From Parachlamydiaceae bacterium (GTDB lineage Bacteria > Chlamydiota > Chlamydiia > Chlamydiales > Parachlamydiaceae), in NCBI GenBank assembly GCA_013815395.1, contig JACDGH010000146.1, forward strand, positions 1 to 6,662: 6,662 bases of DNA. Direction: 5' to 3'. Below are positions 1 through 6,219 of this stretch, piece after piece. The translations under genes were made by a program, and so were the position numbers. Each line of letters starts with the position of its first letter. The stretch's first letter is position 1. A model generated the notes under the pieces. That model ran no database searches. It saw only the letters and a program-made list of their open reading frames with translations, and was not told where the DNA came from.

Positions 1-510
1 AGCTACACTTTTTCCTTGAAGCCTGGAGATAAAGTTCACTTGTCGGGACCTTACGGAGAATCTTTCATGGTGAACGACGACCGCGAAGTGATTTTCCTGA
101 TCGGCGGAGCGGGTTCTTCATTCGGCCGTAGCCACATTTTACATTTATTTAATACGGAAAAAACTAAGCGGCAAGTTTCAATGTGGTATGGGGCGCGCTC
201 GTTGCGCGAAAACATCTACCAGGAAGATTATGAGAATCTGGCGAAAGCTTACCCCAACTTTAAATATCACCTGGTTCTTTCCGAACCTTTGCCGGAAGAT
301 ATCGCTGCCGGCTGGCCAGTTAAAGATCCACTTAAAACAAATTTCCTTTTTAGGGCATTTGAACAAGGCCGACTTAAACAAATGGATGCTCCTGAAGAAT
401 GCCTGTTCTATGTATGTGGCCCCCCGCTTCATAATAAGAGCATCTTAAAAATGTTGGATGACTATGGCGTGCCTCGCGAAAGCATTATCCTCGACGATTT
501 TGGAAACTAA
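1..510 (+). CDS. nqrF: Na+-translocating NADH:quinone reductase subunit F (NqrF), C-terminal part; 5' end outside window
   Basis: This subunit takes electrons from NADH and passes them via FAD and a 2Fe-2S centre into the membrane Nqr complex, which reduces quinone and exports Na+. The reading frame is open from base 1, so the gene is cut by the window edge and 169 residues remain; the TTG at 16 is not a real start. Visible are the end of the FAD-binding barrel (KPGDKVHLSGPYGE, residues 8-20), the nucleotide-binding GGAG at 35-38, YGARS at 63-67, the YVCGPP motif at 137-142 and the family's typical C-terminus DDFGN at 165-169. The GGAG motif continues SSFGRSH where most NqrF proteins have MAPMRSH; I recall this form from chlamydial NqrF. 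The N-terminal membrane helix and the 2Fe-2S cysteines lie upstream of the window. The stop is 11 nt before nadE, which suggests one transcript. Identity is secure; taxon is inferred. Confidence 0.94.
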   Translation, partial: SYTFSLKPGDKVHLSGPYGESFMVNDDREVIFLIGGAGSSFGRSHILHLFNTEKTKRQVSMWYGARSLRENIYQEDYENLAKAYPNFKYHLVLSEPLPEDIAAGWPVKDPLKTNFLFRAFEQGRLKQMDAPEECLFYVCGPPLHNKSILKMLDDYGVPRESIILDDFGN

Positions 511-521
511 CAAAGAGATAT

Positions 522-2159
522 ATGCGCCTGATTTTAGCTCAAATTAATCCAATCATCGGTGATATATCCGGGAATACCCTCAAAGTTTTAAAGGGCATAG
601 AACATGCTAGACAACAACGTGCCGACATTGTTGTCTTTCCAGAATTATCACTTTGTGGCTATCCTCCTCAAGATTTGTTGCTTTTACCTCATTTCATTGC
701 TGACATCAATCATGCCCTGCAAGGCATTATTTTAGCTTCCGTAGGAATTTCTGTCATTATAGGCCTACCTCGCCAAAATGCGCAGGTGGGGGAAAAGCCG
801 ATCTATAACAGTGCGGCGATCATAGAAAATGGCTTCTTACTGGGCTTCCAAGATAAGATGTTGCTGCCGACTTATGATGTTTTCGATGAAAGACGTTTTT
901 TTGAACCTGCTACCGACACTCGCTTGTGGCACATTGCCGGCAGTAATGTCGCCATCACTATCTGCGAAGATATCTGGCAGCATAGCGATTTACTTAAATA
1001 TTCTTCCTATCAGCGCGATCCGATCAATGAACTTATCGAAAAAAAGCCTGATTTAGCGATTAATCTTTCAGCTTCCCCCTTTAGCCAAGGTAAGTTTCCG
1101 CTGCGCTTATCAGTCTGTGCTAAAGCAGCTATCACTTTAAAATGTCCCTTGGTGTTTTGTAATCAGGTGGGAGGCAATGATAGCTTAATATTTGATGGCT
1201 ATAGCCTTTATGTTAATGCACAGGGTCAGCTAGTCGATTTTGCAAAAGGCTTTCAAGAAGATTTTCTGTTAGTAGACACTTCGCTAGTTTCTGTCCCGAA
1301 AAATTTGGAAATCGATCCGATTGAAGATTTATATCATGCCTTGGTACTTGGCATTAGCGATTATTTTAAGAAATCTTCTTTTTCCAAAGCTTGCTTAGGT
1401 CTTTCAGGTGGCATTGATTCTGCTCTGGTAGCATATCTGGCTGTAGAAGCTTTAGGGAAGGAAAATGTTTTAGGAATTCTGATGCCATCTCGTTATTCCT
1501 CAGAAGGAAGCATTGAGGATGCTTTGAAGCTGGCAGAGCATCTAGGTATTGAGACGCATCAAATTTCTATAGAAAATCCTTTTAATAGCTATTTAGAACT
1601 TTTATCACCTTATTTTGAAGGACTTTCCGTTAATACGGCTGAAGAAAACTTGCAAGCCCGCATCCGCGGCATGATTTTGATGGCTATTTCAAATAAACTC
1701 GGTTACATCGTCCTTAGCACCGGCAATAAAAGTGAAATGGCCATGGGCTATGCTACATTATACGGCGACATGTGTGGTGGTCTTGCTGTGATTAATGATG
1801 TCACAAAACAACAAGTTTATGCTTTAGCCGAATGGATTAATCGCCAGCAGATCGTCATCCCTTGGAATACTATCTCTAAATCCCCTTCAGCAGAGCTCAG
1901 ACCTAATCAAAAGGATAGCGATTCCTTACCGGACTATGCCATTATTGACACTGTTCTTCAAGCTTACCTTGAAGAACATCAATCTCCGGAAGAGATCTCC
2001 CGCCGTTTTTCTTATCCATTGCCTATAGTACAGGACCTTATCAAGCGTATTCATGCTAATGAATATAAGCGGCAGCAAGCCGCTCCTGGTTTAAGGGTCT
2101 CTGAAAAAGCTTTTTCAGTTGGCCGCCACTTCCCTATCGTGCAACAGTATATAAAGTAA
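522..2159 (+). CDS. nadE: Glutamine-dependent NAD+ synthetase
   Basis: The enzyme amidates nicotinic acid adenine dinucleotide to NAD+ in the cytoplasm, using ATP and ammonia released from glutamine. It is a two-domain protein of 545 residues, the normal size for the glutamine-dependent form. Residues 1 to about 260 are a nitrilase-like glutaminase with the expected Glu-Lys-Cys triad: E41 in FPELSLCGYPP, K112 in QDKMLLP and C148 in TICEDIW. Residues from about 265 form the synthetase, with the PP-loop ATP site SGGIDS at 295-300, STGNKSEMAMGY at 399-410 and KSPSAELRPNQKDSDSLP at 453-470. All key residues are present, so it should be active. The ATG at 522 gives the canonical start (MRLILAQINP); the upstream AAAGAGA is a weak ribosome site, compatible with read-through or coupling from nqrF 11 nt upstream. 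NAD+ synthesis is often missing in intracellular bacteria that import NAD+, so its presence is informative about lifestyle. Confidence 0.96.
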   Translation: MRLILAQINPIIGDISGNTLKVLKGIEHARQQRADIVVFPELSLCGYPPQDLLLLPHFIADINHALQGIILASVGISVIIGLPRQNAQVGEKPIYNSAAIIENGFLLGFQDKMLLPTYDVFDERRFFEPATDTRLWHIAGSNVAITICEDIWQHSDLLKYSSYQRDPINELIEKKPDLAINLSASPFSQGKFPLRLSVCAKAAITLKCPLVFCNQVGGNDSLIFDGYSLYVNAQGQLVDFAKGFQEDFLLVDTSLVSVPKNLEIDPIEDLYHALVLGISDYFKKSSFSKACLGLSGGIDSALVAYLAVEALGKENVLGILMPSRYSSEGSIEDALKLAEHLGIETHQISIENPFNSYLELLSPYFEGLSVNTAEENLQARIRGMILMAISNKLGYIVLSTGNKSEMAMGYATLYGDMCGGLAVINDVTKQQVYALAEWINRQQIVIPWNTISKSPSAELRPNQKDSDSLPDYAIIDTVLQAYLEEHQSPEEISRRFSYPLPIVQDLIKRIHANEYKRQQAAPGLRVSEKAFSVGRHFPIVQQYIK

Positions 2160-2187
2160 ATGGTTGAAAGTGATTGATGTGGAGGGT

Positions 2188-2446
2188 CTGACAGAAAATA
2201 GAAGGAAATAGATAATATATCTTTGGCGAAGCCCCTGGAGTGCGTCGGCTCTGCCGCGCCTTTTAATTCAGAAGATCAGCTGTAGCGAAATACAAGGTTT
2301 AGCAATAAGATTTTAAGCTTTTATCACTTTATAGTATATGCTAGGACGCCTAAAGTGATCTCCTGAATTAAAGAGCGCGGCGGAGCCGACGCACTCCAGG
2401 GGCTTCGGCAAACGCAAATTGTCTATTTTTCTCTATTCCCTGTCAG
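2188..2446. repeat. 259-bp long imperfect inverted repeat (MITE-like intergenic element)
   Basis: Two arms, 2188-2278 and 2356-2446, align as reverse complements without gaps over 91 nt with 15 mismatches by my count (76 of 91). The inner 57 nt are the best part (2222-2278 against 2356-2412, 5 mismatches) and include a GC-rich block that contrasts with the AT-rich surroundings. The outer ends are CTGACAG and CTGTCAG. The 77-nt centre (2279-2355) holds a perfect 9-nt inverted pair, ATCACTTTA at 2323-2331 and TAAAGTGAT at 2351-2359, whose right half overlaps the inner end of the right arm. No ORF or transposase is present, and I see no clear target-site duplication. It fills most of the gap between the convergent nadE and EEP genes. 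Length, arms and position fit a non-autonomous mobile element or dispersed intergenic repeat. As RNA it would fold into one long hairpin, so a termination or RNA-stability role is also possible. Confidence 0.75.
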
Positions 2447-2452
2447 CCTTAA

Positions 2453-2503
2453 AAGGGCTCAGGCTGCAGTGAACCTGAAAGGGCAACTGCAGCCTGAGCT
2501 CTT
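2453..2503 (-). terminator. Strong hairpin between convergent genes, probable intrinsic terminator of the leftward operon
   Basis: The arms 2453-2470 and 2486-2503 pair over 18 nt with a single non-Watson-Crick position, around a 15-nt loop. On the minus strand the hairpin begins 9 nt after the EEP stop codon and is followed by TTTT, giving a terminator-like layout for the leftward unit. On the plus strand no T-run follows, so termination of nadE transcripts here is less certain; the element at 2188-2446 may serve instead. Confidence 0.7.
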
Positions 2504-2512
2504 GGAGGCAAT

Positions 2513-3439
2513 CTATGATCCAAATTTTAGCTGCATAAATACAGGAAAGTGATCAGAGGCGATAGCACTAGCATCGCCGCTTTTCTTAGAGGGATAGTGA
2601 ATAATTTCGGTATGCTTTATTTGCAGAGGGAAGGCAATCCCTTTCATTTTTTCACTACTAACAAATAACTGATCAATACGAGAACCTGTCCAACTATTAC
2701 TAAAGTGACTATGAGTTCCTAAAGTTGCTAATTGCTCCTGGGGCACAGGATTACTCAGCTTAGTGTAAGCACTTACCATGTCCACATTCTTTTCAGCATT
2801 ATGAAAAAAGCCATGATCGCTTGAGGCATTATTAAAATCTCCCATCATAACAACTGGATGTTTTTTTTCAGCACGGTTAGTTATCCACTCAGTAACGCGC
2901 TCCCCTTTAATATTTCCATGTACCGGCCAATGGGTATTTAAGACGTAGATTCCGCGTCCAGAAGCATTCATATCTAAAAAATGCGCCCATCCAACAATTC
3001 TTCGTCCCCACTGGTCCGAGCCAATTTCAAAAACACCAAAATCATCAAGCACCCAACGATCAGAGCGATAAAAAAGCTTCACCGATTCGCCAAAGTTGAT
3101 ATAACCCATATTGCCTTTCGTGGTGTGCTGCTGATTGCCGGAGACAGTTTGATTAAAAATTGTCATTTCTGACCAATTAGCTTCTTGCAATCCTACGAAA
3201 TCGAGCATAGTCAATTCATTAAGTTTGGCTTCACTAATTTTTTGATTAATAATGCTTTCTACAAAAGGCCTTCTTTTTGTCCAATGCCGCACCCCTGCAT
3301 CAGGAGCATCCGATACGCGAATATTAAAGGTCATGACATTTACAACATCCGGATCTTGGGTAACTATATCTGCTGAAACTGAAGAAACGGTAAAAAAGGA
3401 TAAAAATAAAAATGCAGTTAATATAATTTTAATATTCAT
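2513..3439 (-). CDS. Secreted endonuclease/exonuclease/phosphatase (EEP) family protein
   Basis: The protein has 308 residues from the ATG at 3439. An open frame continues to a TTG at 3451, but GGAG at 3446-3449 lies inside that extension, 6 nt before the ATG, so the ATG is chosen. The start MNIKIILTAFLFLSFFTVSSVSA is a Sec signal peptide with a plausible cut after VSA, so the protein should leave the cytoplasm. The EEP catalytic set is complete: N39 in MTFNIR, metal-binding E86 in GLQEA, H170 in NTHWP, D201 and N203 in MGDFNN, D256 in SRIDQ, and the D296-H297 pair in SDHFP. The W-x-x-R-R segment after TFNIR and the ILNTH-like core resemble the broad EEP subgroup of extracytoplasmic hydrolases. 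The family includes nucleases, inositol-phosphate phosphatases and sphingomyelinases; nothing here fixes the substrate. It lies 46 nt after the 101-aa gene, probably on one transcript ending in the hairpin at 2453-2503. Confidence 0.9.
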   Translation of the reverse strand: MNIKIILTAFLFLSFFTVSSVSADIVTQDPDVVNVMTFNIRVSDAPDAGVRHWTKRRPFVESIINQKISEAKLNELTMLDFVGLQEANWSEMTIFNQTVSGNQQHTTKGNMGYINFGESVKLFYRSDRWVLDDFGVFEIGSDQWGRRIVGWAHFLDMNASGRGIYVLNTHWPVHGNIKGERVTEWITNRAEKKHPVVMMGDFNNASSDHGFFHNAEKNVDMVSAYTKLSNPVPQEQLATLGTHSHFSNSWTGSRIDQLFVSSEKMKGIAFPLQIKHTEIIHYPSKKSGDASAIASDHFPVFMQLKFGS

Positions 3440-3445
3440 TAGATG

Positions 3446-3449
3446 CTCC
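3446..3449 (-). promoter_or_regulatory. Shine-Dalgarno GGAG that fixes the EEP start
   Basis: On the minus strand GGAG precedes the ATG at 3439 by 6 nt. It falls inside the codons of the longer TTG-started reading frame, so the short form, which begins directly with the signal peptide, is the likely product. Confidence 0.75.
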
Positions 3450-3485
3450 AATTTAATTATTTAATTCAATAGAAATTAACTACTT

Positions 3486-3791
3486 CTATTTTAATTGTCC
3501 TAAGGCAATATTGATTCTAGCTAATAAATCCTCGTTATGCATTTTTTTTGCATGGACCTGAGCATTTTCGCCTACATGAAAAAAATCTACAAAATAAGCA
3601 GCTTTTTCATACAAAGCAGAAGCTTCCCAGTTGCTAGTTTCTCTATTTTCAGTAGTTGGCAAAGCCATTTTAACAATTCTTGCCATCGCCTCTAATTCAC
3701 TAGTAGTAAAACTCTCTTGCTTAGGATTGATGCGTAAAAACTTTTTATCTTCAGGACTTAAATCGAATTTAATTGTGGCTGATGGAATCAT
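3486..3791 (-). CDS. Hypothetical protein, 101 aa
   Basis: I do not recognise this protein. It has no signal peptide, membrane segment, cysteine or metal-site motif, so it is probably cytoplasmic. The N-terminal part (SATIKFDLSPEDKKFLRINP) reads as a short strand and helix. Residues 30-41 (TSELEAMARIVK) and 51-70 (around NWEASALYEKAAYFVDFF) look helical, and the tail LLARINIALGQLK is amphipathic. That it is a real gene is supported by a strong AAGGAG (3797-3802) 5 nt before the ATG, a well-placed promoter upstream (3858-3886) and the co-oriented EEP gene 46 nt downstream. It is AT-rich like its flanks. It could be lineage-restricted; a functional link with the secreted EEP protein is suggested only by the shared transcript. 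Confidence 0.75.
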   Translation of the reverse strand: MIPSATIKFDLSPEDKKFLRINPKQESFTTSELEAMARIVKMALPTTENRETSNWEASALYEKAAYFVDFFHVGENAQVHAKKMHNEDLLARINIALGQLK

Positions 3792-3830
3792 ATTTTCTCC
3801 TTAATTTAGGGATATTTTTTGCAAAACCTG

Positions 3831-3850
3831 TAAACAATATAATTTGTTTA
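3831..3850. promoter_or_regulatory. Inverted repeat at the predicted leftward transcription start, candidate operator
   Basis: TAAACAA (3831-3837) and TTGTTTA (3844-3850) form a perfect 7-bp inverted repeat around the 6-nt spacer TATAAT. It sits immediately downstream of the predicted -10 and at the expected start site, where a repressor would block initiation. It could equally fold as a weak hairpin in the leader. Confidence 0.4.
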
Positions 3851-3857
3851 TAGAAGT

Positions 3858-3886
3858 ATAATATCAGTTTTAATTATATAAATCAA
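3858..3886 (-). promoter_or_regulatory. Sigma-70-type promoter with extended -10 for the leftward operon
   Basis: On the minus strand TTGATT (3886-3881), a 17-nt spacer and TATTAT (3863-3858) follow one another, with TG one base upstream of the -10 (extended -10). Transcription should start near 3850, giving a leader of about 60 nt before the 101-aa gene. The match is good, but the region is so AT-rich that chance matches are more likely than usual. Confidence 0.6.
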
Positions 3887-3895
3887 GTTTTTTGT

Positions 3896-3932
3896 AAATA
3901 TTTATAAATATTTTTAAAAAAATTAATTAATT
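3896..3932. repeat. Chain of AT-only palindromes upstream of the leftward promoter
   Basis: Positions 3896-3913 are a perfect 18-bp palindrome (AAATATTT-AT-AAATATTT), followed by the symmetric TTTTTAAAAA (3911-3920) and AATTAATTAATT (3921-3932). All 37 bases are A or T. The palindrome lies 9 bp upstream of the -35 box at 3881-3886. It could act as an UP-like element, a bent or easily melted segment, or a site for an AT-binding protein; low complexity alone is also possible. Confidence 0.4.
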
Positions 3933-3962
3933 TGAATTACTTATTTACACATTAAATTACGG

Positions 3963-4018
3963 AATGGTTCGCCATTGTACCTGGTTCCAAACAGTATATC
4001 TTATTTTGGAATACCAAA
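3963..4018 (+). promoter_or_regulatory. Leader region of glgC with small hairpins; promoter uncertain
   Basis: Three short symmetric elements lie in a row: AATGG-TTCG-CCATT (3963-3976), TTCCAAA (3985-3991) with TTTGGAA (4005-4011), and TTTGG-AATA-CCAAA (4005-4018). The last two share the TTTGG segment, so they exclude each other. No promoter stands out. Weak options are TTGAAT (3932-3937) with TAAATT (3953-3958), and TTGTAC (3975-3980) with TATCTT (3997-4002, 16-nt spacer). With the first, the hairpins would be in the transcript; with the second, the TTCCAAA repeat would surround the -10 as a possible operator. Confidence 0.3.
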
Positions 4019-4022
4019 GAAA

Positions 4023-4052
4023 ATGAACCTAGCCAAATCAAATGAAAGCTGA
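4023..4052 (+). CDS. Possible 9-codon leader peptide ahead of glgC
   Basis: ATG at 4023 opens a frame encoding MNLAKSNES that ends with TGA at 4050-4052. It overlaps the most upstream glgC ATG (4042) and stops 4 nt before the second one (4057), an arrangement that would permit reinitiation. There is no clear Shine-Dalgarno (GGA at 4008-4010 is too far), so this may well be chance. Confidence 0.18.
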   Translation: MNLAKSNES

Positions 4053-5460
4053 TAGAATGAAAAAATTAGAGAGAAATAAAGATGTAGAGCTAACAACGCA
4101 TATAATGGAAAACACTAACATTATGACTACAATATTAAAAAATATGCCAACCTCAACGCATCACTCACATCAGTCCCACCACGCGCATGCAAAATCTATT
4201 AAAGATGTGGCGACAATTATTTTGGGTGGGGGTAGAGGTACACGCCTGTTTCCTCTAACAAAATCTGTCAGCAAACCCGCTTTATGTTTCGGGGGACGTT
4301 ATCGCATAATAGATATTCCGATCTCTAATGCCCTTAATTCCGGCTGTCATCAAATTTATGTGATCACTCAGTTTCTTTCGAGCTCGCTACATCAACATAT
4401 CTTTAAAACCTATCGTATGAGTTCATTTTCTTCGGGCTTCATTGAATTATTGCCGGCAGAAGAGAGGCATCTTAGTCAAACATGGTTTCAAGGCACAGCC
4501 GATGCCGTTAGGCAAAATTTAGATTACTTTTTAGACACTTCTGCCGAATATTTTTTAATTCTGTCGGGAGATCAATTGTACAACATGGATTTTGTGGACA
4601 TGTTGCATTTTGCTCAAAAAACTGATGCAGATCTGGTGATCGCCACGTTGCCTATTGATGATCATGATGCCAAACGCATGGGCGTCTTGCAGGTTGATGA
4701 GAATGACTTTATTGTTTCATTTAAAGAAAAGCCGCAGGAAAAGACAGAAATTGATAGCATGCGCTTAACTAAGCCTGCGGGACATAAATCCAATAATTCC
4801 CCATTGGATTTACTCGGCTCTATGGGAATTTATCTCTTCAAACGCAAAGCCCTCATCGACCTATTGCTGCAAGATTCTAGAGAAGATTTTGGCAAGCATC
4901 TCATTCCCACAAAAGTTGCCGAAGGTAATGCCGCCGCTTACATTTATAAAGGCTACTGGGAAGATATCGGCACTATTGAATCATTTCATAAGGCTAATTT
5001 GGCATTAACCGAGGTTCATCCCCTATTCGATTGTTACAATGAAGCCAAATCACTTTATACAAGCCCAACCAATTTGCCAGGTGCTAAAATTTATGGCACA
5101 AAAATCAACAATTCAATCATTTGCGAAGGTGCAATTGTGGCGGCTGAAGAAATCACGCATAGTATCCTTGGACCACGTACTGTGGTCCAAAAAGGTTCCA
5201 GCATTAACGATACTTACATTATGGGAAACGATTCTTACCTTCCACAAACCAAATCCAGCCGATTGCCGCATCAATTTCAGATCGGAGAAAATTGCACCAT
5301 TAAAAAAGCGATCATTGACAAATGCACTTATATAGGCAATGACGTGCAGCTGATCAATAAAAATAATTTGCTAGATCTCGATCACGAACTGGTCTATATC
5401 CGCGACGGCATCATCATCGTGCCTCGTGGAACATCTCTTCCCGATGGATTTATTTTATAG
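4042..5460 (+). CDS. glgC: Glucose-1-phosphate adenylyltransferase (ADP-glucose pyrophosphorylase)
   Basis: The enzyme makes ADP-glucose and pyrophosphate from ATP and glucose-1-phosphate, the committed step of bacterial glycogen synthesis in the cytoplasm. The longest frame gives 472 residues. The nucleotidyltransferase domain starts near residue 54: LGGGRGTRLFPLT (61-73), FGGRYRIIDIPISN (83-96), GTADAVRQN (151-159), the metal-binding SGDQLYNMD (175-183, D177), FKEKPQE (227-233), GSMGIYLF (259-266), DFGKHLIP (282-289) and the sugar-phosphate segment GYWEDIGTIESF (304-315). From about 340 it is a left-handed beta-helix ending DGIIIVPRGTSLPDGFIL. The N-terminal 50 residues are longer than usual and carry a His-rich stretch (six His in 40-49). 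The start is uncertain: in-frame ATGs occur at 4042, 4057, 4105, 4123 and 4144, none with a good Shine-Dalgarno; 4144 would be closest to the chlamydial length. An in-frame stop at 4030-4032 bounds it upstream. Confidence 0.95.
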   Translation: MKADRMKKLERNKDVELTTHIMENTNIMTTILKNMPTSTHHSHQSHHAHAKSIKDVATIILGGGRGTRLFPLTKSVSKPALCFGGRYRIIDIPISNALNSGCHQIYVITQFLSSSLHQHIFKTYRMSSFSSGFIELLPAEERHLSQTWFQGTADAVRQNLDYFLDTSAEYFLILSGDQLYNMDFVDMLHFAQKTDADLVIATLPIDDHDAKRMGVLQVDENDFIVSFKEKPQEKTEIDSMRLTKPAGHKSNNSPLDLLGSMGIYLFKRKALIDLLLQDSREDFGKHLIPTKVAEGNAAAYIYKGYWEDIGTIESFHKANLALTEVHPLFDCYNEAKSLYTSPTNLPGAKIYGTKINNSIICEGAIVAAEEITHSILGPRTVVQKGSSINDTYIMGNDSYLPQTKSSRLPHQFQIGENCTIKKAIIDKCTYIGNDVQLINKNNLLDLDHELVYIRDGIIIVPRGTSLPDGFIL

Positions 5461-5463
5461 GAG
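5459..5463 (+). promoter_or_regulatory. Shine-Dalgarno AGGAG overlapping the glgC stop codon
   Basis: The last two bases of the glgC TAG (5458-5460) form the start of AGGAG, which is 6 nt before the ATG at 5470. A ribosome finishing glgC would cover this site, so translation of the two genes is probably coupled. Confidence 0.8.
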
Positions 5464-5469
5464 TTTCTT

Positions 5470-6219
5470 ATGAGCATATGGGCTCTTGCAGATTTGCATT
5501 TGTCTTTTGGCATTCCGGACAAAAAAATGGATGTATTTGGTGACAGCTGGAAGGATCATCCAGAAAAAATAAGGTCTCATTGGCTAAAAAATATTACAGC
5601 CGATGATCTAGTTTTAATTCCTGGGGATATTTCTTGGGCAATGACAGCAGAAGAAGCTAAGGTGGACCTAGAATGGATTGATGCATTGCCGGGTACAAAG
5701 GTCATGTTAAAAGGCAATCATGACTTTTGGTGGAGCTCGCTGAGCAAAGTTGAAAAAATTCTACCTCCTTCTATACACGTCATTCAAAATAATGTCTTTC
5801 GTTGGAATAATGTCGCAATTGCCGGCACTAGACTATGGGACACTCCTGAATATTCTTTTCAGCAATTCATTAATTTTGTGAACAATCCCCGTGCTAACAA
5901 ATTAATCGCAGTAGAGAATGATCAAGGGGAGATGGAGAAAATCTTTTTAAGGGAATTGGCACGGCTAGAATTAAGCTTGAAATGCCTTCCTCGCGACGCT
6001 TCAATGCGCATTGCAATGACTCATTACCCTCCTATTGGGGCAAACCTTACGCCTTCACGAGTTTCAGCTCTCTTAGAAAAATACAAGATTTCTTTTTGCG
6101 CTTTTGGCCATCTTCATAATGTCAAGCAGGAATTGCCCATGTTTGGAATTAAAAATGGGGTGCGTTACACTTTGGTTTCCTGTGATTACGTCAATTTCGA
6201 GCCTATAAAAATCGGATAG
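5470..6219 (+). CDS. Calcineurin-like metallophosphoesterase (predicted phosphohydrolase, COG1768-like)
   Basis: This 249-residue protein has the full binuclear-metal site of the calcineurin-like phosphoesterases: D8 and H10 in LADLHLS, D53 in PGDISWA, N83 and H84 in KGNHDFWW, H185 in THYPP, and H214 and H216 in FGHLHN. The extended segments (NITADDLVLIPGDISWAM, DLEWIDALPGTKVMLKGNHDFWW and the end LVSCDYVNFEPIKI) match, from memory, the small bacterial family filed as predicted phosphohydrolase COG1768, whose substrate I do not know. There is no signal peptide, so it is cytoplasmic. It starts 9 nt after glgC with AGGAG overlapping the glgC stop, so the two are co-expressed. This suggests, but does not show, a role near sugar-phosphate or glycogen metabolism. 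Length is normal for the family. The stop codon lies within a short 8-bp tandem repeat (6217-6240), and I see no convincing terminator after it. Confidence 0.92.
   Translation: MSIWALADLHLSFGIPDKKMDVFGDSWKDHPEKIRSHWLKNITADDLVLIPGDISWAMTAEEAKVDLEWIDALPGTKVMLKGNHDFWWSSLSKVEKILPPSIHVIQNNVFRWNNVAIAGTRLWDTPEYSFQQFINFVNNPRANKLIAVENDQGEMEKIFLRELARLELSLKCLPRDASMRIAMTHYPPIGANLTPSRVSALLEKYKISFCAFGHLHNVKQELPMFGIKNGVRYTLVSCDYVNFEPIKIG

Noticed and set aside
178..448. Open frames on both strands inside nqrF
   Set aside because: They lie wholly within a well-supported coding region and show no family features or ribosome sites.
16..510. TTG at 16 as the start of a 164-aa protein
   Set aside because: The frame is open from base 1 and reads as NqrF sequence (SYTFSLKPGD), so the gene simply begins before the window.
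2160..2452. tRNA or other structured RNA gene in the convergent gap
   Set aside because: The long inverted repeat explains the pairing; no cloverleaf, T-loop or CCA end was seen.
2181..2453. Target-site duplication flanking the inverted-repeat element
   Set aside because: The bases next to the two ends (GGAGGGT on the left, CCTTAAA on the right) do not match as direct repeats.
2981..3464. Three plus-strand open frames of 63-70 codons opposite the EEP gene
   Set aside because: The minus-strand EEP protein has a complete catalytic set and signal peptide, so these are antisense shadows.
5039..5335. 98-codon frame inside glgC
   Set aside because: It overlaps the beta-helix part of glgC in another frame and resembles no family.
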